Below, one piece after another: positions 33,533-42,371 of a stretch of 64,000 bases of DNA. How positions within the stretch are numbered: the stretch's first letter is position 1; each line of letters starts with the position of its first letter. A program made the translations under genes and the position numbers. Where the stretch lies: contig CAZWPX010000019.1 of the NCBI GenBank assembly GCA_964636125.1, positions 1 through 64,000 on the forward strand, written 5' to 3'. The notes below the pieces were generated by a model. That model was not told the DNA's origin and did no database searches. It saw nothing but the letters and a program-made list of their open reading frames with translations. The stretch is from CAJINA01 sp964636125 (GTDB taxonomy: Bacteria; Desulfobacterota; Desulfobacteria; Desulfobacterales; CAJINA01).

Positions 33533-35584
33533 ATGGCTGAAAAACCTACTTATGAAGAATTGGAGCAACGGATTCAGGAACTAGAGCAAACAGAATCTGA
33601 GCTCAAACAGGCCGAAGAAGCACTGCGGGAAAGCGAGGAAAAATATCGGAATATCTTTGAAAATTCTGTTGAAGGTATCTTTGCGAGTACGCCCGCAGGA
33701 CGTTTTATCAGTGTTAACTCGGCCTTTGCAAAAATGATCGGTTACGAATCTCCGGAAGCGCTCGTCGCCAACATTTCCGACATCCCAAAACAGTACTATG
33801 CAGACTCTGAAGATCGGATCCGGTATATGCGGCTTCTCCAGAAAGATGGATATGTGAAAAAAATCGAGTTCAAGGTTCGGCATAAAGACGGTACGCATAT
33901 CTGGGTATCCAACAGCACCCGTGCTTATTTTAATGAGGACGGCAAAGTAGTTCGCTACGAAGGCATTGTGACGAACATCAGCGAGCATAAACAGGCAGTG
34001 GCGGCGCTTAGGGAAAGCGAGAAAAGGCTAGAACAGGCCATTCAAGGAAATTCGATCCCGACCTTTGTGATTGATAAGAACCACATCACCACCCACTGGA
34101 ACAAGGCGTGTGAGAACCTGACTGGTTTTTCTGCAACTGCATTGGTGGGTACAAAAAATCAGTGGCGTTGCTTCTATCCGGCAGAAAGACCGGTTTTAGC
34201 CGATTTAATAGTGGGTGGAGCAACAGAGGCAGAGATAGACAGGTACTATGGGGGGACGCATCGAAAATCTATTCTGCTTGAAGGGGCGTACGAGGGGGAG
34301 AATTTTTTCCCTGATATGGGAGAGAAAGGTAAATGGATCTTCTTTACGGCAGCACCATTGAAAAATTCCGAGGGAACTATCACCGGTGCGATACAAACTT
34401 TCCAGGATATTACCGAGCGCAGGAATACAGAAGCGCAACTCCGCCAGGCCCAAAAGATGGAGGCTGTCGGGACACTGGCCGGCGGTGTGGCCCATGATTT
34501 CAACAATATCCTCACCACGATTATCGGCAATGCCCATCTTGCACTATTGACCCAGGGTATGGATGACCCTCTGCGAGAAGAGATAGAGGAAATCAGGAAG
34601 GCTGGAGAGCGGGCCGCCTCTCTGACCCGCCAGCTCCTTGCCTTTAGCCGCAAGCAGATTACCCGGACGAAGATCTTGAATTTCAATAAACTGATAACCG
34701 GTATAGAGAAAATGCTTGTGCGCCTGATCGGGGAGGATATTGAGCTATTGATGATTCCGGGGCCTGAATTATGGCAGGTGGAGGCAGACCCGGGACAGAT
34801 GGAACAGATAATCATGAATCTTGCGGTCAATGCCAGGGATGCTATGCCCAAGGGTGGTAAGCTCACTATTGAGACCCTTAACGTGGATCTGGACAGAAAC
34901 TATTTGCGTAAGCACGGCATTAAATCGGGGCAGTCAGGTTCTTATGTAATGGCAGCGGTAAGCGATACCGGCAGCGGAATGGATAAAAACACCCAGGAGC
35001 ATATGTTTGAACCTTTCTTTACCACCAAGAAAAATGGTAAGGGCACCGGATTGGGCCTGTCCACTGTCTATGGTATTGTCAAACAGAACAAAGGTTTTAT
35101 ATGGCCTTACAGCGAACCGGGACAGGGTTCCACCTTCAAGGTCTATCTGCCCGGGTTGAGGGGAGATATTGAGGCGGAAGAAAAAGAACAAGCTTTTGCG
35201 GGCGACGTTGGCGGTACTGAGACCGTTTTGATCGTGGAGGATGACGATTCGCTTCGAAATTTCACCTGCAAGACCCTCCAGCAGCAGGGTTACAACGTTC
35301 TGGAGGCAGACAATGGCGAAGATGCTTTGAAGGCGTGTAAAGAATATAAAGGGGCAATCCAGTTGGTTTTAACAGACGTGGTGATGCCGAAAATGGGCGG
35401 CCGGGAAGTCGTCAAATGGCTGCAGCCCCGCTACCCTCAAATGAAGGTCATTTATATGTCCGGGTACACGGACGATGCCATTGTTCATCATGGTGTTTTG
35501 AAGCCCGGAGTGAATTTTCTTGAAAAGCCTTTTTCACCGGAAGTTCTGGCACGCAAGGTGCGGGAAGTGCTTGATAGTGAATAG
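33533..35584 (+). CDS. Hybrid histidine kinase: coiled coil-PAS-PAS-HisKA-HATPase-REC
   Basis: The 683-residue soluble protein starts at ATG 33533 (MAEKPTYEELEQRIQELEQ). That opening coiled coil is shared with the kinases at 45158 and 53060. Two PAS domains follow (about 40-160 and 165-290), then HisKA with GVAHDFNNILTTIIGNA, HATPase with NLAVNARDAM, DTGSGM and GTGLGLSTVYGIV, and a C-terminal receiver (LIVEDDDSLRNF, phospho-acceptor in LVLTDVVMPKMGG). The whole C-terminal half is very like the kinase at 53060, suggesting a duplication. The sigma-54 regulator at 35755 is the likely partner. Confidence 0.93.
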   Translation: MAEKPTYEELEQRIQELEQTESELKQAEEALRESEEKYRNIFENSVEGIFASTPAGRFISVNSAFAKMIGYESPEALVANISDIPKQYYADSEDRIRYMRLLQKDGYVKKIEFKVRHKDGTHIWVSNSTRAYFNEDGKVVRYEGIVTNISEHKQAVAALRESEKRLEQAIQGNSIPTFVIDKNHITTHWNKACENLTGFSATALVGTKNQWRCFYPAERPVLADLIVGGATEAEIDRYYGGTHRKSILLEGAYEGENFFPDMGEKGKWIFFTAAPLKNSEGTITGAIQTFQDITERRNTEAQLRQAQKMEAVGTLAGGVAHDFNNILTTIIGNAHLALLTQGMDDPLREEIEEIRKAGERAASLTRQLLAFSRKQITRTKILNFNKLITGIEKMLVRLIGEDIELLMIPGPELWQVEADPGQMEQIIMNLAVNARDAMPKGGKLTIETLNVDLDRNYLRKHGIKSGQSGSYVMAAVSDTGSGMDKNTQEHMFEPFFTTKKNGKGTGLGLSTVYGIVKQNKGFIWPYSEPGQGSTFKVYLPGLRGDIEAEEKEQAFAGDVGGTETVLIVEDDDSLRNFTCKTLQQQGYNVLEADNGEDALKACKEYKGAIQLVLTDVVMPKMGGREVVKWLQPRYPQMKVIYMSGYTDDAIVHHGVLKPGVNFLEKPFSPEVLARKVREVLDSE

Positions 35585-35754
35585 TGAGAATTTGATTAAA
35601 TAATATAAAGACAGGGCGGCGTGTCGGGTCGTCTTGTCCTGTCGTAGCTGGTAGTGCGAAGTCGGAAGACAAGGGCGTAACCTGAAGCCTGAAGCGACAT
35701 CCGTAACTTTTCAATTTTCACTATTCAGTTTTCACTTTATACAGGGCAACGAGT

Positions 35755-37158
35755 ATGGCCTCTATCCTAATTATTGACGATGACCGGAGCCTTTGTGAAA
35801 CGCTGTGCCGTTTGTTTCAGCATCTGGCACACGACACTGCCTATGCCCTGACCCTTGGAGACGGGATCAAAAAGGTTTCAGCGGGAACTTTTGATGTGGT
35901 TTATCTGGATGTAAACCTGCCCGATGGAAATGGATTAGAGGCTCTGCCGATTATCCAACATGTCGCTTCATTGCCGGAAGTTGTTATTATTACCGGCGGC
36001 GGAGATCCGGATGGCGCTGAACTGGCAATAAAAAGCGGTGTCTGGGATTATCTGGAAAAGCCGCCGTCCATGGATGGATTGACCTTGCAATTGGCTCGCC
36101 TTCTCCAGTATCGCAGTGAAAAATCGGTTAAAAAACCGGCGACGATACTGAAAAGGGAGGAGATTATTGGGTCCAGCCCTCAACTGGAAGCCTGCCTTGA
36201 GCTTGTCGCCCTGACTGCCGGCAGTGACCTCAGCGTGCTCATTACCGGAGAGACGGGGACCGGCAAGGAGATCTTCGCAACGGCCATCCATAGAAACAGC
36301 CACCGGGCTGATAAAAAATTTGTGGTGGTCGATTGCGCCTCACTGCCTGAAACCCTTGTGGGGAGTATGCTGTTCGGGCATGAAAAGGGGGCCTTTACCG
36401 GGGCCGGGAAATCTCGGGTAGGGCTTATAAAGGAAGCGGACGGCGGCACCCTTTTTCTGGATGAGGTGGGGGAACTCCCCCTGGCGATCCAGAAAGATTT
36501 CCTGCGAGTCTTACAGGGAAACCGGCTCAGGCCCCTGGGGAGCAACAAAGAGATCGAGAGCGATTTCAGGCTTGTGTCAGCCACCAACCGGGATCTGGAG
36601 GAAATGGTACAATCCGGTAAATTCCGCAAGGACCTGTTTTTTCGGCTCCGATCCGCCACCATCGCCCTGCCGCCCCTGAGAGTTCGCCCCCGGGATATCA
36701 AGGATCTTGCCATGCATTACGTGGTCAAATTATGTGAACGCTACGAAGTGGAAACCAAAGGTTTTTCGTCTGATTTTTTTGAAACCCTGGCATTTTATGA
36801 CTGGCCCGGGAATGTTCGGGAACTGATTCACACCGTAGAGCGTGTTCTCGCAGCGGCCAGCCTTGAACCGACTCTCTTTCCGCGACATCTGCCCACTCAC
36901 ATTCGTGTGCATAAAGCCCGTGCCCAGGCCGGCAAGGCTCAAACAATAAGTGAAAAACCAGAGATTGGCGGCCAATCCGACCCTGCCCTGCCCCCCCTCC
37001 GGGAAGTCCGGGAGGCCATGCTTATGAAAACCGAAGAACGCTATCTCCGGGAGCTCATGCAGGTCACCGGCGGTACCGTGAAAGCGGCCTGCCGCATTTC
37101 CGGGCTTTCCCGATCCCGTTTGTACCATCTCCTGAATAAATATAAAATTAACCGGTAG
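35755..37158 (+). CDS. Sigma-54-dependent response regulator 2 (REC-AAA+-HTH)
   Basis: The 467-residue activator has a receiver (LIIDDDRSLCETL, Asp in VVYLDVNLPDGNG, Lys in LEKPPSM), an AAA+ domain with GETGTGKEIF, the GAFTGA loop (EKGAFTGAGKSRVG) and FLDEVGEL, and a C-terminal DNA-binding domain (GTVKAACRISGLSRSRLYHLL). Proteins of this kind bind upstream activating sites and open sigma-54 promoters after phosphorylation. The nearest -24/-12 element is 37868-37882, upstream of the c-di-GMP cluster, an attractive target. The upstream gap carries AATTTTCACTATTCAG-type low-complexity repeats. Confidence 0.93.
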   Translation: MASILIIDDDRSLCETLCRLFQHLAHDTAYALTLGDGIKKVSAGTFDVVYLDVNLPDGNGLEALPIIQHVASLPEVVIITGGGDPDGAELAIKSGVWDYLEKPPSMDGLTLQLARLLQYRSEKSVKKPATILKREEIIGSSPQLEACLELVALTAGSDLSVLITGETGTGKEIFATAIHRNSHRADKKFVVVDCASLPETLVGSMLFGHEKGAFTGAGKSRVGLIKEADGGTLFLDEVGELPLAIQKDFLRVLQGNRLRPLGSNKEIESDFRLVSATNRDLEEMVQSGKFRKDLFFRLRSATIALPPLRVRPRDIKDLAMHYVVKLCERYEVETKGFSSDFFETLAFYDWPGNVRELIHTVERVLAAASLEPTLFPRHLPTHIRVHKARAQAGKAQTISEKPEIGGQSDPALPPLREVREAMLMKTEERYLRELMQVTGGTVKAACRISGLSRSRLYHLLNKYKINR

Positions 37159-37163
37159 GGGTT

Positions 37164-37233
37164 GATACTCGTTGCTGGTTACTCGTTACTCGTTGCTCGT
37201 TACTCGTTACTCGTTGCTCGTTACTCGTTGCTG
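37164..37233 (+). repeat. Heptamer array 1 (GTTGCTC/GTTACTC)
   Basis: Nine tandem 7-bp units of GTTGCTC, GTTACTC or GTTGCTG (37171-37233) plus a degenerate first unit follow the sigma-54 regulator gene. The array is oriented opposite to the one at 37673, so the two flank the four-helix-bundle gene as inverted arms. Confidence 0.85.
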
Positions 37234-37295
37234 GTTGAGAGAAAAATAAGTTAATTCACAAGATATCAACTGCATAGATTTGAGAGGCGCTTCTA

Positions 37296-37667
37296 TTGAA
37301 AGCGAAAAGTTATCGTGATCTGGAAATCTATCAACTGTCATATGAACTTGCGATGAAGATTCATCGGATAACCTTGAAGCTACCTAAATATGAGCTTTAC
37401 GAGGAAGGTAGTCAGATCAGAAGGTCATCAAAAGGGATTGCCTCCACTATTGTTGAAGGTTATGGGAGAAAACGATACAAGAAGGACTTTGTGAGATTTC
37501 TGGTATATGCCCAAGCTTCATGCGATGAAACCCAAGTTCATTTGGATTTCATCCACGATTCAGGGCATATCGCTGATGATGTATATATAGAGTTGAAGGA
37601 GAAAAACGATAAACTAGGCAGAAAAATTAACAAATTTATTCAGTATGTTTCAACCCAGTGGAAATGA
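37296..37667 (+). CDS. Four-helix-bundle protein (S23/IVP family)
   Basis: The 123-residue protein starts at TTG 37296 (gagaggc upstream). It has the S23/IVP signature: YRDLEIYQLSYELAMKIHRI, ELYEEGSQIRRSSKGIASTIVEGYGR, and FLVYAQASCDETQVHLDFIHDSGHI. The family was first met as ORFs in 23S rRNA intervening sequences; the retroelement accessory protein Avd is a distant relative. It is basic and may bind nucleic acid. No rRNA or reverse transcriptase gene is near. It is bracketed by inverted heptamer arrays (37164-37233 and 37673-37714), suggesting a small mobile cassette. Function unknown. Confidence 0.9.
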   Translation: MKAKSYRDLEIYQLSYELAMKIHRITLKLPKYELYEEGSQIRRSSKGIASTIVEGYGRKRYKKDFVRFLVYAQASCDETQVHLDFIHDSGHIADDVYIELKEKNDKLGRKINKFIQYVSTQWK

Positions 37668-37672
37668 TCAAC

Positions 37673-37714
37673 CAGCAACGAGCAACCAGCAACCAGCAAC
37701 GAGCAACCAGCAAC
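37673..37714 (-). repeat. Heptamer array 2 (GAGCAAC/CAGCAAC)
   Basis: Six tandem 7-bp units, CAGCAAC or GAGCAAC, begin five bases after the stop codon of the four-helix-bundle gene. They are the reverse complement of array 1. Confidence 0.85.
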
Positions 37715-37732
37715 TAATCCCCCAGCCCCCCC

Positions 37733-37769
37733 GTCCTGCCGCGCAGGACAGCGTCCTGCGCGGCAGGAC
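37733..37769. repeat. 17-bp inverted repeat, nested palindromes
   Basis: GTCCTGCCGCGCAGGAC (37733-37749), spacer AGC, and its exact inverse GTCCTGCGCGGCAGGAC (37753-37769). Each arm is itself nearly palindromic, so it can form one long stem or a cruciform with two small ones. No T run follows. Confidence 0.7.
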
Positions 37770-37867
37770 AAATCCCATTCCACAGGACGAATCAACCCAT
37801 CGCAAGTCAGCTTGAAATCTATCATAACCTGCTAAAATAAAACCGAATACCTACTAACATACGACAT

Positions 37868-37882
37868 TGGCATATTTCTTGA
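37868..37882 (+). promoter_or_regulatory. Sigma-54-type promoter of the c-di-GMP cluster
   Basis: TGGCAT-ATTTC-TTGA has the correct spacing and the same CTTGA ending as the elements at 2413 and 11129. A start near 37893 gives a leader of about 33 bases before ATG 37926. Confidence 0.6.
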
Positions 37883-37925
37883 GTATTATTTCCGTTAACA
37901 GGAAATTTTTTTAAAGGATGCGGCC

Positions 37926-38339
37926 ATGAACGCAATATTCTACATACCGGCAACGTCTGCGGCGCAGGAATGGATGAATGCAGTGGTTAAGATGCTGCCG
38001 GCACAAGCCTCGGCGCAGCTATATAGAAACATCGGGAGCCTTTCGCGGCGGCTTAGGCGGCCATCGGAAGGTTTATCCATCGCGGTTCTCCTGGCGGGCA
38101 ACAGGGCAGACCTGGCCGGCATCATTTCGATTCGCGATCTCTTTTTTGAGATACCCGTTATCCTTATCCTGCCTGAGAGAGCAGCGGACATTACGGCCGC
38201 AGGGTTCAGCCTGGCCCCCCGGTTTTTGACGTATGTGGATGGTAACAAACTGGAAGTCGGTGCGGTGTTGGAAAAAATGTTCGTAAACTACAAGAAAAAA
38301 AACGGGAACAGGCAACAGGATGGAGCATACCATGTATAG
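37926..38339 (+). CDS. Hypothetical protein heading the PhnD-kinase operon
   Basis: The 137-residue protein begins MNAIFYIPATSAAQEW and has an alternating hydrophobic strand/helix pattern (LSIAVLLAGNRADLAGIISI, IPVILILPERAADITAA, RFLTYVDGN). This looks like a receiver-type Rossmann fold without the catalytic Asp and Lys, a pseudo-receiver. The family is not recognised. Its end overlaps the start of the next kinase gene, so they are translationally coupled. The start follows aaaggatgcggcc and a sigma-54-like promoter. It may be an adaptor for the kinase. Confidence 0.75.
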   Translation: MNAIFYIPATSAAQEWMNAVVKMLPAQASAQLYRNIGSLSRRLRRPSEGLSIAVLLAGNRADLAGIISIRDLFFEIPVILILPERAADITAAGFSLAPRFLTYVDGNKLEVGAVLEKMFVNYKKKNGNRQQDGAYHV

Positions 38340-41300
38340 GCGGTTAAAAGTTAATCGATTGATATTCGGCCTGCTGATCGTCCTTTTGGCAGCCGGTGTG
38401 TCACTCGCGGGAGATCAGACGGTTCATATCGGCGTGTTATCCAAACGGGGTACTGCCCGGTGTCTGATGAAATGGAATCCCACAGCTGCATACCTGACCG
38501 CAAAGATACCGGAACACCGCTTCAGCATCATACCCATAGATTTTGACCGAATTAACCGGGCGGTGGCAAAGGGCGAGGTCGATTTTGTCCTGACCAATCC
38601 AGCGATCTACGTGGAGCTGGAAAGTCTGTACGGCGTTAACCGGATCGCCACGCTAATTAACCGGAGGAGTTTGGGCGACTATACCGAGTTTGCCGGCGTG
38701 GTTTTTTTCCGATCCGAACGCAGGGACATCGTGCGCCTGTCCGACCTCAAGGGGAAAAAGCTGATGGGGGTCAAAGAAAACTCTTTTGGCGGGTGGCTGA
38801 CGGTCTGGCGGGAGATGCAGGAGAAGGGATTTGACCCGCAGCGTGATTGCTCACAGATCTCTTTTGGCGGGAGTCACGATGCAGTGGTTTACGCGGTCCG
38901 GGACGGCATCGCCGATGCCGGTACGGTGCGAACCGATACCCTGGAGAGGATGAGCAGGGAGGGCAAGATTCAAATAGAAAATTTCAAGGTGATCCATGAG
39001 CATGGCGGCGGCGAGGTGCACCTGCCATTTTTGCATTCAACGCGGGCCTACCCCGAGTGGCCCATGGCAAAGGTGAAACATACTTCGAATGTTCTGGCTG
39101 AAAAAGTTACGGTGGCGCTGCTTCAAATGCCAGGGGCCTCAGATGCCGCAAGGGCAGCCATCTGCGCCGGCTGGACGATACCCCTGAGCTACCAGCCAGT
39201 GCATGAATGCCTTAAAGCACTGAAAATCGGGCCCTACAAAGACTTTGGGAAAATAACCCCCGCGGATGTTTTCAACAAGTACCGTTACTGGATTCTGGCC
39301 ATTACAGCGTTGCTGGTGATTATGGCGGTGGGGTTTGTGCTCATTATCCATGACATCCGAATTATCAACCATTCGAAAAAAGAGCTGCTGCAAAGCCAAG
39401 AGGCTGCCAATCGGGAGAACGCCAAGCTTTCCGCCATGATTTTGAGCATGGAAGAAGGCGTGGTGTTTGCCGATGCCGACAATGTCCTCAGTCAAGTCAA
39501 CCCCTATTTCTGTGATTTTGTAGGTAAGCAGGCGGGTGACATTATAGGGAAAAAAATCGATGATTTTCATTCCGGTCCGCTTCTGTACAAGGTGCTGGAT
39601 CTTATATCCTCTTTCCGGGAAAATCCGGATTCCAAACCGCTTATCATACAACGACCGATTGGTGAGACGGAGACCATCCTCCGGGTGCAGCCGATTTACC
39701 GGCAGGAGAAATATGACGGTGTCCTTTTAAATGTCATCAACGTCACCGATCTTGTCCTGGCCCGCCGGGAAGCGGAAGCTGCCAGCCGCACCAAGAGTGA
39801 GTTTCTGGCCAACATGAGCCACGAGATTCGCACCCCCATGAACGGCATCATCGGCATGACGGAACTGGCCCTTGGTAGCGACCCGACCGGAGAGCAGCGG
39901 GAATACTTGAAAATGGTAAAAATGTCGGCGGATTCCCTGCTGGCTGTTATCAATGATATTTTGGATTTTTCCAAGATTGAGGCCGGGAAACTGGAGCTGG
40001 AGACGATCGATTTCAATCTGCGCAACACCCTGGAAAATGCTACCGACACGCTGGCCCTCAAAGCCCACGAAAAGGGGTTGGAGCTGGCCTGCCATATCCG
40101 TCCGGACGTGCCTACCGCTTTAATCGGTGATCCGGGCCGGCTACGCCAGATCATTGTCAACCTGGCGGGGAATTCTCTCAAGTTTACCGAAAAAGGAGAA
40201 GTCGTTATCCGAGTCGAAGTGGAACAGGCGTCGGATGATTCAGTGCGGCTCCATTTCATGATAGCGGACACCGGCATCGGAATCCCGCCGGATAAACTGG
40301 GATCGATCTTTGAAAGCTTTGAACAGGCGGATGGCTCCAACACAAGGAAATACGGCGGAACGGGGCTGGGGTTATCCATCTCCAGTCAGCTTGTCGAGTT
40401 GATGGGCGGAAAAATCTGGGTGGAAAGCCCGGCGCATGGTCAATTGAAAATTGAAGATCGTCGATTGAAAAATGAAAAACCAGAAAACCAAAACAATGGC
40501 CAATCGCCTTCACCCAATAGTCAATATTCAATAGTCAATAGTCAATCCGAGGGTGGCCCCGGCAGTGTTTTTCATTTTACGGTTCGTTATGATCTGAGCC
40601 GCACAAAAGATATAAGTCCCCCTCGTATCCACCTGCACAATCTTTCAGGCCTGCCGGTTCTCATCGTGGATGACAATTCCACCAACCGGATCATCCTCCA
40701 GGAGATGGTCACGGCCTGGGGCCTCGTGCCCACCATGGCTACCAGTGGCAAGGAAGCCCTTGCCCGGTTAGAAGGCGCTTTTGATTCCGGAAAGCCGTAT
40801 CCCCTGCTCTTATTGGATATGCAGATGCCGGAAATGGACGGTTTTGACGTGGCCGCACGGATTATGAAAGCGTCCTTTGGAAGGGATGTAAAAATTATTA
40901 TGCTCACCTCCATGGGACAAAGGGGCGATACGACCCAGTGCAAAAAAGTGGGCATTTCAGGGTACCTGACCAAGCCCATCAAGCAGTCTGAACTTTTGGA
41001 CACCATCATGTTGACCCTGGGCCAGCCCCTGGAAGAAAACTTTTCGGTCGTTACCCGTCATACCGTTCAGGAAGCCCGTATCCGGCTGAATATCCTGCTG
41101 GCAGAAGACAATCTGGTCAATCAAATGCTGGCAACCAAGCTTTTAGAGACAAGAGGCTATCAGGTCACCCTGGCGGTAAACGGAAGAGAGGCCGTGGCCG
41201 TCTTTGAAAAAAATGATTTCGACCTGATTCTCATGGATATCCAGATGCCCGAAATGGATGGCTTCGAGGCCACAGCTCATATCCGCAAGTGGGAACAACG

Positions 41301-41964
41301 AGCAACGAGTAACCAGCAACCAGCAACCAGCCCCCAATCCTTGAATTCCTCAATTCCTCAATCCCAAAATCTTGGTCAGCCCCTCCCCCGTACCCCCATT
41401 GTGGCCATGACCGCCCACGCCATGAAGGGTGACCGGGAAAAGTGCCTTGCGGCAGGTATGGATGACTATGTCTCCAAGCCGATCAACCCGAATAGACTTT
41501 TTGCAGTGATTGAGAAACAGACCCGCCAGGCAGTGAATAAAAAAAGGCGCCAACCTGCGTCCATCTCAAAGGCATCCGCCCCCTTGTCTCCGAAGACCTT
41601 TGACCTGTCCAAAACCATGGAGACGGTCCTGGGGGACAAGGAACTTTTCAGGGAGATCACCGGGGTATTCCTGGAAGAATTACCGGGCTATATGGACGGG
41701 ATTAAAGCGGGCATTGCCACCAATGATGACCGTGCGTTGGAACATGCGGCGCATGGCTTGAAGGGCTCTGTGGGGAATTTTGGCGCCAGGGCCGTATATG
41801 AGGCCGCCCACCGTCTTGAAAAGTTGGGTATAGCGGGAAAGATGGAAATGGCGGCGGACGCATTCTTAAAGCTGGAAACAGAAATCAGGGCCCTGACAGC
41901 TGAACTCGAAATTTTCCGGAGAGGCGAAAATGAAACCGCTGATCGCCGTTTGCAAACGAATTAA
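38332..41964 (+). CDS. Hybrid kinase: PhnD-like sensor-TM-PAS-HisKA-HATPase-REC-REC-Hpt
   Basis: The ~1210-residue protein starts at ATG 38332 (ggag seven bases upstream) or 38320. It has a signal/anchor segment, a periplasmic PhnD-type phosphate/phosphonate-binding domain (about 30-300: HIGVLSKRGTARCL, DFVLTNPAIYVEL), a membrane segment (WILAITALLVIMAVGFVLII), a PAS domain, and HisKA with FLANMSHEIRTPMNGIIGM. An HATPase, two receivers (LLLDMQMPEMDG and ILMDIQMPEMDG) and an Hpt domain (AAHGLKGSVGNFG) follow. Low-complexity repeat sequence interrupts the HATPase end (40438-40552) and the second receiver (41300-41380). The protein resembles the kinase at 45158 from HisKA onward. A periplasmic oxyanion-like ligand is the likely signal. 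Confidence 0.92.
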   Translation: MYRRLKVNRLIFGLLIVLLAAGVSLAGDQTVHIGVLSKRGTARCLMKWNPTAAYLTAKIPEHRFSIIPIDFDRINRAVAKGEVDFVLTNPAIYVELESLYGVNRIATLINRRSLGDYTEFAGVVFFRSERRDIVRLSDLKGKKLMGVKENSFGGWLTVWREMQEKGFDPQRDCSQISFGGSHDAVVYAVRDGIADAGTVRTDTLERMSREGKIQIENFKVIHEHGGGEVHLPFLHSTRAYPEWPMAKVKHTSNVLAEKVTVALLQMPGASDAARAAICAGWTIPLSYQPVHECLKALKIGPYKDFGKITPADVFNKYRYWILAITALLVIMAVGFVLIIHDIRIINHSKKELLQSQEAANRENAKLSAMILSMEEGVVFADADNVLSQVNPYFCDFVGKQAGDIIGKKIDDFHSGPLLYKVLDLISSFRENPDSKPLIIQRPIGETETILRVQPIYRQEKYDGVLLNVINVTDLVLARREAEAASRTKSEFLANMSHEIRTPMNGIIGMTELALGSDPTGEQREYLKMVKMSADSLLAVINDILDFSKIEAGKLELETIDFNLRNTLENATDTLALKAHEKGLELACHIRPDVPTALIGDPGRLRQIIVNLAGNSLKFTEKGEVVIRVEVEQASDDSVRLHFMIADTGIGIPPDKLGSIFESFEQADGSNTRKYGGTGLGLSISSQLVELMGGKIWVESPAHGQLKIEDRRLKNEKPENQNNGQSPSPNSQYSIVNSQSEGGPGSVFHFTVRYDLSRTKDISPPRIHLHNLSGLPVLIVDDNSTNRIILQEMVTAWGLVPTMATSGKEALARLEGAFDSGKPYPLLLLDMQMPEMDGFDVAARIMKASFGRDVKIIMLTSMGQRGDTTQCKKVGISGYLTKPIKQSELLDTIMLTLGQPLEENFSVVTRHTVQEARIRLNILLAEDNLVNQMLATKLLETRGYQVTLAVNGREAVAVFEKNDFDLILMDIQMPEMDGFEATAHIRKWEQRATSNQQPATSPQSLNSSIPQSQNLGQPLPRTPIVAMTAHAMKGDREKCLAAGMDDYVSKPINPNRLFAVIEKQTRQAVNKKRRQPASISKASAPLSPKTFDLSKTMETVLGDKELFREITGVFLEELPGYMDGIKAGIATNDDRALEHAAHGLKGSVGNFGARAVYEAAHRLEKLGIAGKMEMAADAFLKLETEIRALTAELEIFRRGENETADRRLQTN
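40438..40552 (+). repeat. In-frame low-complexity insertion in the HATPase domain
   Basis: CAATTGAAAATTGAAGATCG-type and AATAGTCAATATTCAATAGT-type sequence encodes QLKIEDRRLKNEKPENQNNG and SQYSIVNSQ in the loop just before GGPGSVFHFT. Similar AATTGAAAATTG/TTTTCACTATTC sequence is intergenic at 35705-35745 and 54640-54670. The paralogue at 45158 has heptamer array 4 in exactly this place. Confidence 0.7.
41300..41327 (-). repeat. Heptamer array 3, inside a receiver domain
   Basis: Four GAGCAAC-type units (GAGCAAC, GAGTAAC, CAGCAAC twice) encode QRATSNQQPATS in the second receiver of the PhnD-type kinase, followed by TCAATTCC-type repeats. The insertion is in the same loop as array 5 of the paralogous kinase. 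Confidence 0.8.
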
Positions 41965-41984
41965 ACCATTGAGAGGCCATCGTT

Positions 41985-42371
41985 ATGCCTTATGAGATTG
42001 AAAGAAGAAAGTGCGGGCGGTTTGAAATCGGTGGTGCAGCCGTGAGCTATAAGAAAACAGGCCTGCTGGCCTGGGGCAAAGGATTTTCAGAGTCATACCC
42101 ATTGGAGAATATCAGCAAAGGCGGACTGGCCTTTTACTGCAATGAAAAATTAGCAATTGGTAAAAAGTTGATGGTTCAAATATGGGTTCCCAATGAAACG
42201 CCTTTTAGCCTGAATGCTGTTATCCGGCGACAGGCGATCATTTCGGGAATTGAAAGTAAGCTTACCGGTATTCAATTTGTGCCTTTTGGTGATCGTCCTG
42301 GCTGGAACACTTTGGACTCGCTGGAAATTCTCAGGGCGCTGGATAAAAAATACGGGGGGAAAAATGGTTAA
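41985..42371 (+). CDS. PilZ-domain c-di-GMP receptor
   Basis: The 128-residue protein has the PilZ motifs RRKCGRF (RxxxR) near residue 7 and ENISKGGLAF (N/DxSxxG) near 42, both needed to hold c-di-GMP, then the beta-barrel core (GKKLMVQIWVP, AVIRRQAIISGIESKLTGIQF). The last eight bases overlap the REC-HD-GYP gene, so receptor and degrading enzyme are made together. It could relay c-di-GMP levels to surface structures such as the PilB/GspE-like system at 50063. Confidence 0.85.
   Translation: MPYEIERRKCGRFEIGGAAVSYKKTGLLAWGKGFSESYPLENISKGGLAFYCNEKLAIGKKLMVQIWVPNETPFSLNAVIRRQAIISGIESKLTGIQFVPFGDRPGWNTLDSLEILRALDKKYGGKNG

Noticed and set aside
37296..37667. S23/IVP-like protein as the Avd partner of a diversity-generating retroelement
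   Set aside because: No reverse transcriptase, template repeat or variable repeat is present nearby. The heptamers are tandem, not TR/VR pairs.
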